This document shows positions 39,301 to 47,480 of a DNA stretch of 64,000 nt, in pieces (the stretch's first letter is position 1; each line of letters starts with the position of its first letter). This stretch comes from Symbiodinium sp. CCMP2592. Lineage: Eukaryota; Sar; Dinophyceae; Suessiales; Symbiodiniaceae. A program made the translations under genes and the position numbers. The notes beneath the pieces are model-generated. The model did no database searches, had not been told where the DNA came from, and saw only the letters and a program-made list of their open reading frames with translations. Location of the stretch: contig CAJNDT010004713.1 of NCBI GenBank assembly GCA_905221615.1, forward strand, positions 1 to 64,000, read 5' to 3'.

Positions 39301-42300
39301 TGAACTCGCCCTTGCGGGTCGGCCCGCTGTAGAATATCGCCCACCAGAAGATCACCAGGCCGTAGCTCTACCCACAACGCTCCACCTCGCTCCGGGGTCC
39401 TGATTGGGACTATATAGTTCTTGGTGTTGCTGTCGTTGTTCGTGTCCTTGTGGTAGCCCCGATCACAGTTCTTCGAAACCATAATAGAGGTAAAGGTCGC
39501 TTCCGGGGAGAACTCCAATATGATCCTGGACAACAGCGTTCCCAGTTCAGGATGGTCGGGTAGGCCCTTCATCCATCCCACACTCCCACCATGCCTATAG
39601 ACTCCGAACTTCTTGTCCTCAAAGAAGCCAGCTTCACCAAGTTCTCCAACGAGTTCCGTTGCCTTGGTCACGTCCCAGTCCTCGAGGATAAGCTTTGCCT
39701 TGGTTTTAGCATATGCTCCCAGCTCACTTTCATTGAGGGCCAGAACCTTCATCTCGACGTTGCTAGTTGGAGTTTTGGCCACAACTCTCCTCCTGGGTTT
39801 AGGTGGGTCTACCACTTCCAACTCTTCTTCGGGAGGTCCTGGGTCATATAGTCTAGGTCTCACATGGAAAGTATGTAGGAAATGGCCCTTCTTTGCTTCC
39901 GACTCCGGAACATGTACAACATGGCCTCCTTCAAGTAGATTGCTGAGTCCAACATAACGTCCTCGGATCCACTTGGTCTCGAACGCCTTGTCACGTCGAC
40001 GGGGTCCTTGAGCATCAAAGGCCTTCTCCTTCACTAGGACCGCCGCTCCATAGGGGGCAATAAGTTTGGACTTCCATCCCAATACTCGTGCCCTCTGCTG
40101 TGCCACCGCTGTTTCCGCCGCCGTGGGCCACAAAGTCGTAGGCAATGAACTCCCCAACAACAGCGTCCTCGTCCGGTCCTTGACCCATCGCACTGCCGCC
40201 TCTGCGCGCCCATTTCCTTGAGGCACGCCTGCCTCCGACCACGAAGCCCTTATGTGTCGATCTCGTAGCCATCCACGGATGCTGTGACTGAAGCATTCTC
40301 CACGATCGGCATGAAACCGATAAGTAGGAAGCCCGTGAGCATCGAGGTAAAGAACAATGTCCTGAATCGCACTTTTCACTTCTGCACCTGCGTTGGTCTT
40401 CAGGGCCTTGGCGAACATGAGTACCGTACTCTCAGGAGGTTCGCAGTCTGGACGCAATCCTCCTTCACGATCGTGCCCGCCATGGTCTGGTTGGTCCTCC
40501 TCATGTGGAACGTCTTCATCATCGCCTGGAAGTGATGGCTCGTATTCCGAGCACTCGTAGTCTTTCAGGATCTCCTTCTGCTTCTCGGTAGCTCCGATAA
40601 GGCTAGGTTGTTCCACGACTTGATCACCGTCACCTTCACGACCTTGCTCACCTGGCACATCTTCTTTGCTATCACGACCTTGCTCACCTGGCACATCTTC
40701 ATCAAAAAACGGATCCCACTCTTCACGTGGTAGTAGTCGAGAAGGTGCTTCTGTCCCTCTGCTTTGCTCTGGTCCTTCGTCCAGCTTGTGGCTATTGTCC
40801 CTCTCTTCACGCAGTGGTAGTGGAGAAGGTGCTTCTGACCCTTTGCTTTGCTCTGGTCCTTCGTCTGGCTTGTGGCTATTGTCCCTCTCTTCACGTGGTA
40901 GTAGTTGAGAAGGTGCTTCTGGCCCTTTGCTTGTGTCTTCAACATCCAAGGGATCTTGAAGACCATCATCCTCAGGTGGTTTCCGGCCACTATAGGACTT
41001 CACGAACTCCTTCGGCAGAGTGTACTTGCCCACCATCAAGTAGCGGAGCCCCTTACCCTGAGTGCCCTTCGAAGTACAGTCCAAGCCCGGCTTCACTGGC
41101 CCAGCGATGTCAATCGTGAGGGTGAACATATCCGGATGACGAACTCGAGCGTGCCGACGCCCTGTTCCTCGGGCCAAAACACAGGTTAGGCATTCCCGAT
41201 TGTAGTCGAGGTGGTTGCTATCGACATGCCTTTTCCACTGCGCTGCCGTCATAGGACATAATCGCGGGGTAGTAGCGGGATGTCTTCTCCAAAACGTCAT
41301 CGCCATCACCACGGCCTTTGTAAGACCCTCCGACCAAGTCCCGCTCGTATCGCTTCCTCCTTCTTCCACCGGACACTCCAAGCCTTCACCCTGGAGCCCC
41401 TGTAGGTAGTAGACGTTGGTCCCCAATGTTGTAGGCAACGACCCATCTGATCCCATCGCCCGTTGGTCAAAGGTGACCTTTGTCATCTCGTACTCCTCCT
41501 GGAATGACTTCCACATCGAGGTATCCCACAACGCTCTTCTCCGCGGCGCTGTTCCCAACGAAACATCACCTGGGACTCCAGGCGGATGTTCCAACATGAA
41601 GGCGACAGGTCTTCCTCGATCCGCCCCTCGGGCGTTGAGGGCCCGTCCCTCTTCTGCCACTGCATACAACCACAACATCCGAGTGATCGCTGCCAGGGAC
41701 TTGTTGTCCCACACCACTTCGTCATTGACTTGGCGTCCCAGGCTCGACCGCCCCGGGGGCCCTCCTATCAAGGCCTCTATTCTCCCATGCATTGCGCCCC
41801 ACAACAACAACTTCCACGTAGAAGCTCTCATCACATCATGGGCGCGGTTCCTTTGGACATCCAGTTCTACCACAACGGTGTCGCCCTCATCGAGTTGATA
41901 CACCTGAAAGTGCCCCGGGCAGCCGGCGTAAAGGTGGATTATCCACCGTCTTGAGGTCCACAATCTCCTCCTCTGGGGTCTGCTGAGGTACTCGATGTCC
42001 TTGAAGACCTTCCACTCGTCGTTCATCAGGTTCTCCTGCACCAGGCCTCCCACACACTCCCCGGGTAACTCTGACAACATCGGCGAGTCCCTTATCGCCC
42101 GTAGTCCTGCCTCCATAGACCCATTGCTCACATACGACCTCAAATGGCTCCTCCACGAATCTTCCATCATGAGCTCAGACGCGTCCACCACATCCTGCGT
42201 GACCGCCGTGGCGTTCTCCAGCATCTCTCTTTTTCGGTCCTCCAACCTTGAAATCATTGCCAAGGCTTCTGCCTCCTGTATCAGAGGACACCCTCCACAA

Positions 42301-45300
42301 ACACCAAGTGACCGCGACACTCCATCAGGATCGATAAGGAAACATCCCCTTTGAGACCAGTCCAAAGAGTAGCCAAGGGTCTTCACCAGTTCTCCTAAGG
42401 GGACTATCGTTTGTCCTTGAGTCACCGTCGTGGTAGTGGATGAAGTTCTGCTCCTGGGTGGCATTAACAAAGAACCTCCGGATCCCAGCTTCATTGTCAG
42501 AGAGTTGTTGCCGGCGAGCTGAACTATGACCTCCTCCGATTGCAACCACTCCTCCTCGTCGTGCGCATTCCGAAGGCAGTGGGTAGCACCCGAGTCGAGA
42601 AGAGCCGTAGTCGACTTGTCCATTGCAGACACCCGAACATCACAAAGGCTCAGGACCCGAACTTCCGCCTTGGTCTTCTCAGGGGAGCTTTCGCCATCAG
42701 CCGGGGCCTGCGAGTGGATCACCTGCTGCGCCGCCTGAATCAGTGTCTCAAGGGTCCATGGAGTTCCTTGCACCGTGCCCTGGCTTCCTGAGGATAGCGA
42801 TGGTGCCGTAGACATAGTCGCCAAGCTGGGGGTAGTAGAGGAAGAAGTGGTAGCGGAGCCCTTTTCCCCGGTGGGATTTTGTCGTGATGATGGTTTACCA
42901 ACACCACAATCTCGAGCTCGATGACTTTCACTCCCACACTTCAGGCATTTTCTCGCTCGCACCTCCTTTTCCATACCACTCATTGAGTGGCTGTAGGCAC
43001 ACTTGTCCCCTCTTTTACATCCATTCGGCTTTGCGAAGTACCTGCACAACTCCTGGCTCTTCTCCCGGCCCTTTGGTCCCTTGGGCGATGCCGTAGGCGA
43101 AGACGCGTCCATTGCTTTCAAAGCCACCCCCGTACTCTGGGATGGTGTAGCTCGCTGGGACCCAGCGATCGCCTCCAACTCCGCCTGTAGGTGTCTTTGG
43201 TAACCCTGAACTTGTTCCAGTGTTGGTTGTCCATCCAACCTGTAGGTCGACCTCAGCATGCTTGTTCGGAACGATGCATCGGCCGAAGAGTTGATCGACT
43301 TCGCGGTTAGGGCCTGTAGCCCCCTGCTCATGACCAATGGGTCCGGTGGACTCATTCCCATTGTCCGGCACCGACTCAACCACCTCGGCCAACTCCTGAC
43401 CTCTGCTAGAACCGCCTCCACGCTGTCGCCTGCAAGATACTCCTGCGGAGACTGCAGCCTCTTCAGCACTTCTTGTCTCTCCGCTGATCCGCCCGGCTGG
43501 AACCAAATGAACAGCCGAAACAACATCGCGGGAGCCCTCTGAGTCAACTGCTGCGCCACCATGTCACCCTTGATCTCCTGTGGCATTGATCCCAGAAGCA
43601 TTGTACAGGCTCTCGCATTCATCCGGCTCCACGGGTCCTGACACAGCTCGTCCATGCCTTCCAGGGTGATTGCTAACCTCTCCAAATGAGAGGCCGCAAG
43701 CCATCGGCTGTAAGCGGCTCGGACCACCATCAAGGCTGCTCCCCACCACTGGCCCGACTTCTCGCTGACATCCGTCATCGCAGTGGTAGTGATTTCCAAC
43801 CAGTCGCTGAATCTAAGAGATGCCTCGGCGCCTCCCTTGTGATCTGGTAATTGTGCCAAACTCGTGGTCCCGGCCTTCAGGGATTCTGCTGGCCCAGATG
43901 CCGAGGTTTTTGTAAGGGCCTGCGCCTGTAGTTGCTGAAGTTGCTGCATTCCTCGAGCTATGGCTTCCAGCATAGGAGTCTCTGCCCTTTGCCCCTGACT
44001 CTGGGGCGGTGGCGACGGCGTGCGTTGTCGAGGACCTCCCAGTAATGATCGCAACAAACCTCGGGGCTCAGGAGGATGCTCAGGACTTGGAGGCATAGCG
44101 CTGCTTGAGGCTGGTTCCATTGGTGTAGGGACTCCGGTATAACCCCCTTGTTGGTTCCCGAAACTTGAAGAAGCTATTCGTGGATCACCCAATAGCCCGC
44201 CATGACCTGATCGTCCGCAAGGGCCTGATGCAACGGTAGGGGGATCACTCAATAGACCGCTGTGACCTGATTGTCCGCAAGGGCCTGATGGAACTGTAAC
44301 TAGATTGCCCAACAGACCGCCGTGACCTGAGCGCTCACAAGGGCCTAATGCAGCTGTAGGAGGATCACTCAATAGACCGCTGTGACCTGATTGTCCGCAA
44401 GGGCCTAATGCAGCTGTAGCGGGATCGCTCAATAGACCACCGTGACCTGATTGTCCACAAGGGCCTAATGCAGCTGTAGCGGGATCACTCAATAGACCGC
44501 CGTGACCTGATCGTCCACAAGGGCCTAATGCAGTTGTAACTGGATCACCCAATAGACCGCCGTGACCTGATCGTCCGCAGGGGCCTACCGGAGCTGTAGT
44601 TGCAGACTGCAGCGCATCCCGACTTCTTCTCACTTCATCCAACTCCCGCTGTAGCTGCTGATTTCGAGACTCTGAGTCTTCCAGAAGCAACCTTATCCCA
44701 GACAGCTGTCTCTGAACCTCCTGTTGTATAGCCTCTGCAGGTACTGAGCTCGATGGCGGAGTGCTTGGTCGTGGAAGTGGTAACCGCCGCGACCTCTGCG
44801 GGGACCTCAGAACGAAAGGTCGTCCTCCCGGCGGTGTCTCGCCGGTCAGCGGGCTGGGAGCCAGCTGATCATGTCCCACTGCCAGGTACGAACCCAACCG
44901 GCTCACCCATCGTGGTAGTCCTTCCATGACGCCCATCCAATTATTTTGACCCACATTCCCCACTCCTCTTGACCGCGGGGTAAAAAACTCATATGTAGCC
45001 GCCGTCTCCTCGCCTGCCGCCGCTATTCCAGCTCCAGGTCTGCCACCCAGGTCAGGGATCGTTGGTGGCATCGTTGCCTCCACCTGGCCCTGCATGGCTG
45101 TGGCCTCCAGCGAGGCTGGTGGTCGACTGGTAGAAGACGCCGGAGCATCCAGGAGCCGCGATGCCTCCATGGAACTCAAAGGTTCCTGCGCGGCTTGCAT
45201 TCCCTCCGCTCTCGGGGCTACGGAACCAGTGGCCCCATTGCCACCATTGAGACCGCTTGATTGCGGTCCGTCTGTGCCGTTCAGTTGCGCAGTCGGCTGA

Positions 45301-45314
45301 GCTTGGGCGCTCAT
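36372..45314 (-). CDS. Copia Gag-Pol polyprotein with dioxygenase-like segment and C-terminal extension
   Basis: 2980 residues from MSAQAQP at 45314; the frame is open upstream to an ATG at 45509 inside the LTR. Order: Gag with seven 20-residue repeats (about 244-383); CCCH finger CX8CX5CX3H (about 757) and CCHC knuckle CX2CX4HX4C (about 788); protease LLDSGATHCL (about 900); integrase zinc part NHLDYNRECLTC (about 1365), first Asp in TIDIAGPV (about 1397), an acidic insertion, then HADRGECF (about 1666) and GRAEAAV (about 1700); a 2OG-Fe(II) dioxygenase-like segment with GYHKDTNND (about 1955) and RRAHEVLPWEGTR (about 2027); RT with ALYGLREAP and YVDDML (about 2383); RNase H with STAEAEL. 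The C-terminal extension has two hydrophobic segments (about 2720 and 2746-2771) and a SAP-like motif. It is unusually long for copia. The absence of stops argues it is functional. Confidence 0.9.
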   Translation of the reverse strand: MSAQAQPTAQLNGTDGPQSSGLNGGNGATGSVAPRAEGMQAAQEPLSSMEASRLLDAPASSTSRPPASLEATAMQGQVEATMPPTIPDLGGRPGAGIAAAGEETAATYEFFTPRSRGVGNVGQNNWMGVMEGLPRWVSRLGSYLAVGHDQLAPSPLTGETPPGGRPFVLRSPQRSRRLPLPRPSTPPSSSVPAEAIQQEVQRQLSGIRLLLEDSESRNQQLQRELDEVRRSRDALQSATTAPVGPCGRSGHGGLLGDPVTTALGPCGRSGHGGLLSDPATAALGPCGQSGHGGLLSDPATAALGPCGQSGHSGLLSDPPTAALGPCERSGHGGLLGNLVTVPSGPCGQSGHSGLLSDPPTVASGPCGRSGHGGLLGDPRIASSSFGNQQGGYTGVPTPMEPASSSAMPPSPEHPPEPRGLLRSLLGGPRQRTPSPPPQSQGQRAETPMLEAIARGMQQLQQLQAQALTKTSASGPAESLKAGTTSLAQLPDHKGGAEASLRFSDWLEITTTAMTDVSEKSGQWWGAALMVVRAAYSRWLAASHLERLAITLEGMDELCQDPWSRMNARACTMLLGSMPQEIKGDMVAQQLTQRAPAMLFRLFIWFQPGGSAERQEVLKRLQSPQEYLAGDSVEAVLAEVRSWPRWLSRCRTMGMSPPDPLVMSRGLQALTAKSINSSADASFRTSMLRSTYRLDGQPTLEQVQGYQRHLQAELEAIAGSQRATPSQSTGVALKAMDASSPTASPKGPKGREKSQELCRYFAKPNGCKRGDKCAYSHSMSGMEKEVRARKCLKCGSESHRARDCGVGKPSSRQNPTGEKGSATTSSSTTPSLATMSTAPSLSSGSQGTVQGTPWTLETLIQAAQQVIHSQAPADGESSPEKTKAEVRVLSLCDVRVSAMDKSTTALLDSGATHCLRNAHDEEEWLQSEEVIVQLAGNNSLTMKLGSGGSLLMPPRSRTSSTTTTVTQGQTIVPLGELVKTLGYSLDWSQRGCFLIDPDGVSRSLGVCGGCPLIQEAEALAMISRLEDRKREMLENATAVTQDVVDASELMMEDSWRSHLRSYVSNGSMEAGLRAIRDSPMLSELPGECVGGLVQENLMNDEWKVFKDIEYLSRPQRRRLWTSRRWIIHLYAGCPGHFQVYQLDEGDTVVVELDVQRNRAHDVMRASTWKLLLWGAMHGRIEALIGGPPGRSSLGRQVNDEVVWDNKSLAAITRMLWLYAVAEEGRALNARGADRGRPVAFMLEHPPGVPGDVSLGTAPRRRALWDTSMWKSFQEEYEMTKVTFDQRAMGSDGSLPTTLGTNVYYLQGLQGEGLECPVEEGGSDTSGTWSEGLTKAVVMAMTFWRRHPATTPRLCPMTAAQWKRHVDSNHLDYNRECLTCVLARGTGRRHARVRHPDMFTLTIDIAGPVKPGLDCTSKGTQGKGLRYLMVGKYTLPKEFVKSYSGRKPPEDDGLQDPLDVEDTSKGPEAPSQLLPREERDNSHKPDEGPEQSKGSEAPSPLPLREERDNSHKLDEGPEQSRGTEAPSRLLPREEWDPFFDEDVPGEQGRDSKEDVPGEQGREGDGDQVVEQPSLIGATEKQKEILKDYECSEYEPSLPGDDEDVPHEEDQPDHGGHDREGGLRPDCEPPESTVLMFAKALKTNAGAEVKSAIQDIVLYLDAHGLPTYRFHADRGECFSHSIRGWLRDRHIRASWSEAGVPQGNGRAEAAVRWVKDRTRTLLLGSSLPTTLWPTAAETAVAQQRARVLGWKSKLIAPYGAAVLVKEKAFDAQGPRRRDKAFETKWIRGRYVGLSNLLEGGHVVHVPESEAKKGHFLHTFHVRPRLYDPGPPEEELEVVDPPKPRRRVVAKTPTSNVEMKVLALNESELGAYAKTKAKLILEDWDVTKATELVGELGEAGFFEDKKFGVYRHGGSVGWMKGLPDHPELGTLLSRIILEFSPEATFTSIMVSKNCDRGYHKDTNNDSNTKNYIVPIRTPERGGALWVELRPGDLLVGDILQRADPQGRVHYGQVHEMKEGRTVELDPRRAHEVLPWEGTRINLIAYTPDSLGKLSYEDVKALDSYGYPTPLSQLPEYFVKIQESGPRLDRVEVQEEQVTNTDEDGGLSDDDWEMFVEAEKGRVKVGSSSKGSLRQDFPRVNKTEVTYTKDVEQILTNLTEPLQVTYTVDPREALLHLDEWKEAIAKEVKGIEVAIRRLMPGTPERALWLQKKGVQRLPTKLVYTIKPNDAADPADKKTWFRRKARLVVCGNMATSSMSDYYCETAPTEAVRAGLAMSRSRCWQVALIDVVAAFILTPIGESVRDPIIVVCPPKVLERLSLTLPQELWGLIRALYGLREAPMLWSAYRDRTMASMVTPSGWRFKQGRTVTCWWVVTDESGEMKALIIIYVDDMLIIGLEHAVKEVASLVQSVWATSPLTFLRRDNPLRFLGMELSMTDDESMILVGQQAYIEELCRNYGIQRSDKIPVSKETASFSVIDGDMEADEGGVAQAQRVTGELLWISQKTRPDLSYGCSLLSSLTLKAPYRAMEVGTKMIRYLYGTKAWRMSFRGGDNSLTMFPDAAFAPESERSHTGWLVVWGKNPIAWRSSRQSTIALSTAEAELTAILEGAVALLGIETLLVDLSEEIETKRVGSDSISALTTSAGNGSWRTRHLRLKSAWLQEMITAGAIEGFHVPGLVQPADLLTKALAGQRIRDLLQRWNMIGDGVPVHGHGVKSTAAVSEKMLVATICCLMVTMASGEPDRERRISIDWDMAGIFMVLLMVLGGLVIWEGLKWIVAELSQEWLPGASKRKLRKLRKLRDATTQAIERELERIRAEAAVEPTVGNNPITTPSTPTSPRRSPISQPSTMRVTTPPRTQPSRGREQSGENHRPMLLSPTPSQGGDDPTEVLRVSVDVAGLMRCEELREALRVNGLQTSGLKGDLAARLGGAMASTYGQANLPTVRQYKYLLWLWRHRNLQGRTLLSWSNIADRQAASRTINNWDRL
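40640..40935 (-). repeat. Acidic in-frame repeats inside the copia integrase core
   Basis: About three units (EAPSQLLPREERDNSHKPDE, GPEQSKGSEAPSPLP) and two copies of EDVPGEQGR lie between the first and second catalytic Asp of integrase. The acidic, disordered-looking insert makes the D-D spacing about 270 residues instead of about 60. Confidence 0.8.
44166..44585 (-). repeat. Coding 60-bp tandem repeat in copia Gag (7 copies)
   Basis: Seven in-frame 60-bp units encode GPCGRSGHGGLLGDPVTTAL and variants (GQSGHSGLLSDPPTAAL). Each has one Cys and one His with constant spacing. The regular 60-bp register shows recent amplification without breaking the frame. Confidence 0.9.
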
Positions 45315-45318
45315 AACC
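45300..45318 (-). promoter_or_regulatory. Putative primer-binding site of copia element
   Basis: Directly after the 5' LTR, the minus strand reads GGTTATGAGCGCCCAAGC. It only partly resembles the initiator-Met tRNA type site (TGGTATCAGAGC). The ATG at 45314-45312 (MSAQAQP) overlaps it, so primer site and start codon share bases. Confidence 0.5.
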
Positions 45319-45616
45319 TGCTGATGTACACCGACATCGATCGAATTTGGGGATGCCATGATAAAGCGCACTGGTGTTTTTCTTCGCACTACACAAGTAA
45401 CAACGGTTGGAAGTCTGAGCACTGCTTGAATGTACAAATGTGCTGTGCTACTGTATCCTTCCACACAGCGCTTACTGGCTGCAACTGCAAAAGACTCTTC
45501 GTGGCCCAAGGGGATTTACGTAGCCTTCCCTGTGGACCAAAACATAACGTGTATTCGCGGATCAGAATGCTGCTCCCTTAGCACGCCACAACAATCTGGA
45601 TCTGGCTGCAACAACA
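45319..45616 (-). repeat. 5' LTR of copia element
   Basis: 298 bp. On the element strand the polyprotein frame is open through much of this LTR, with an in-frame ATG at 45509 inside it. Confidence 0.94.
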
Positions 45617-45648
45617 AATGCTGAAAGGCTGCGAGTATGCAGTGCGTG

Positions 45649-45879
45649 CTAGTCCATCTCTTCTAGCGGAGAATCAACAGTGTCTGTGCATTGCGGTGCG
45701 CCTTCAAGGATTGCAATGCGGCGTTCCAGGCTGCCGAGCTTTGCAATGACCGCCTGAATGCGGTCAGAGAGTGCGTCTATGCGCTCATGAATCGTTGCGC
45801 CCATGTCAATGCAATCTTCTGCAAGGCTTTGCAGTGCGCGGACCAATTGGTCCGGGGTGGCTGCCTCGGGCGGATCCAT
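45649..45879 (-). CDS. Short coiled-coil leader ORF of YR element copy 2
   Basis: 76 residues from MDPPEAATPDQLV at 45879; the frame is open upstream into repeat A1, with ATGs up to 45969. The body has heptad-like spacing of Leu/Ile (IHERIDALSDRIQAVIAKLG, SLERRIAILEG), a good coiled coil, and an acidic end LEEMD. It lies immediately behind A1, so it is the first ORF of the element. A coiled-coil ORF1-like oligomerisation role is possible but is inferred only from heptads. No counterpart was identified in copy 1. Confidence 0.55.
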   Translation of the reverse strand: MDPPEAATPDQLVRALQSLAEDCIDMGATIHERIDALSDRIQAVIAKLGSLERRIAILEGAPQCTDTVDSPLEEMD

Positions 45880-45950
45880 GGCGTCGATATGGCGGAAGAC
45901 TGCCATGCAATGCGTAGCCAAAATGAAAGCGTGAATGTGTTGCAACATGT

Positions 45951-46091
45951 TGAAAAATTTCTTACGCATGCGATGCGAGAAAAGCGAACACTAGTTGTGA
46001 GTGCTTGTGCCGAAACAGTGCGGAGCGTTTAAGGGTTTCGACACAGAACAGAAAACACAGTTGAATCAAAAACACAAACTCACAACTAGCG
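45951..46091 (-). repeat. Split direct repeat A1 of YR element copy 2
   Basis: 141 bp, identical by eye to A2 at 25436-25576. It ends CTAGCG against the target GCGTTCCCAG. Confidence 0.9.
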
Positions 46092-46660
46092 GCGTTCCCA
46101 GCCGATAGTCTCGGGAGGATAGGTTTTTTAGGGACAGTACAGCGCTTTCGGCTGAGAGAGGGTCTTATGTCCGACAAGCTTTCGGCTTGGGAAAGCCAAG
46201 TTTTAGGGACGGCACAGCACTTTTGAAGCTCAGGTGCCCTAAAGTGCTGTACTGTCCCTAAAAGTTGGGTTTGGCAGAGTCGAAATTTAGGGACAGTACA
46301 GCACTTTTGAAGCTCCAGTGCCCTAAAGTGCTGTACTGTCCCTAAAATTTGGCTTTCCCAAGCCATAAGTGCTGTACTGTCCCTAAAAAACCTAAAAAAC
46401 CTATCCCCCAGCAACCTTCAGGCGTTCCCAGCCGATAGTCTCTGGAGGATAGGTTTTTTAGGTTTTTTAGGGACAGTACAGCGCTTTCGGCTTGGGAAAG
46501 CCAAATCTTAGGGACAGTACAGCACTTTTGAAACCCAGGTGCCTTAAAGTGCTGTACTGTCCCTAAAAGTTGGGTTTGGCAGAGGCCAAATTTAGGGACA
46601 GTGCAGCACTTTTGAAGCTCCAGTGCCCTAAAGTGCTGTACGGTCCCTAAAATTTGGGTT
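46092..46660. repeat. Hairpin-unit repeat, right flank of YR element copy 2
   Basis: Same family as 24690-25279, with units at about 46200-46264, 46287-46347, 46507-46570 and 46592-46650. It includes the uninterrupted version of the copy-2 insertion site, CCAGCAACCTTCAGGCGTTC, at 46409-46428. Confidence 0.87.
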
Positions 46661-46719
46661 TGGAGAAGCAGAATTCAGGGACCATTCTACTCTAAGTTTC
46701 TTGCTAGAACCGTGAATGC

Positions 46720-47480
46720 TGCGGCAAAGATTGTTGGATGTGGACGATCTAATTATTTTCAGTACGAACATGAGTCCGACGTCTCGGCAAACCATGTGGA
46801 GCAGGACTGATGCAAGATTGCTTCGGGCCGATGTTTTGTGCGCGAGGAGTGTGTCCTATAGGGTATGTGTAATATAATGCGTGCGGTGTTATATGTGTTC
46901 AAGGTATATATGCTGTATACATCGACTGTCATACATAGGGCCATAGGGGCATTCTGTGAGGTCTTCTTTGGAGTATTCCAGACGGTCTTCCATGAGGAGT
47001 ACGATATATAGAGGGTACTATGTGTTCCATAAGGTATTCTGTAGGGTATTCTATGCCGTATTCTGTAAGGTACTTTGGATATTCAAAAGATATACGGGCT
47101 ATGACTGAAAGTATATGATAAGGTATTCCAGAAGCTCTAGGGTATTCAATAAGGCATGAGGGTATTCTATATCAGTGCATCCATATGAAAGGTTTCAAGA
47201 TACATAGAGAAAGTATTCTACAGGACATCCTATAAGATATTCTATATAGTGTCTTGTATAGAGTGTCCTATAGGGTATGTGTAATATAATGCGTGCGGGG
47301 TTATATAGGTGGTCTTGTATACGGTGTGCGACAGGATATTCAAATGGATTTGTACAAGGTATAAAAGTTATGAGAGTGGAATTTTGCAAAGTATTCTAAA
47401 ATGTAATCTAAAGGGTACTATGTTGGTGAAATACAAGGTGTTGAGCCCTGAAAGTATCGATAGATTTCGTGTTCACGGAC
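46720..47480. repeat. Degenerate TATTCTATAAGG / GTATTC repeats
   Basis: Many short GGTATTCTATAGG-like units. A longer block (CCTATAGGGTATGTGTAATA, TAATGCGTGCGG) occurs twice, near 46852 and 47268. No coding potential seen. Confidence 0.65.

Larger units (their letters stand above)
36030..45616 (-). mobile_element. Full-length copia-type LTR retrotransposon nested in YR element copy 2
   Basis: 9587 bp on the minus strand. The 298-bp LTRs (36030-36327 and 45319-45616) look identical and on the element strand start TGTTGTTG and end CATCAGCA. AATGC is duplicated at both sides (36025-36029, 45617-45621). The internal region is one uninterrupted ORF with domains in copia order (integrase before RT). 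Identical LTRs and an open 9-kb ORF indicate a very recent, possibly active insertion. It separates the short coiled-coil ORF of copy 2 (45649-45879) from the ORF at 35699-35992. Confidence 0.95.
25280..46091 (-). mobile_element. DIRS/PAT-like tyrosine-recombinase retrotransposon, copy 2 (contains nested copia)
   Basis: 20.8 kb including a 9.6-kb nested copia; about 11.2 kb on its own. On the minus strand: A1 (46091-45951), ORFs, B1 (25715-25577), A2 (25576-25436), B2 (25418-25280). A copies (141 bp) and B copies (139 bp) look identical by eye and all major ORFs are open, so this is a young and perhaps autonomous copy. Flanks read CAACCTTCAG|TTCTCC and CTAGCG|GCGTTCCCAG. The uninterrupted target CAACCTTCAGGCGTTCCCAG exists in the same repeat family at 46412-46431, showing clean insertion without duplication or loss. 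The ORF order and repeat architecture match copy 1, but the sequences have diverged strongly. Confidence 0.88.

Noticed and set aside
25280..46091. Direct repeats of YR copy 2 as ordinary LTRs
   Set aside because: The order A1 ... B1-A2-B2 with two different repeats, a tyrosine recombinase and no target duplication fits split direct repeats, not LTRs.
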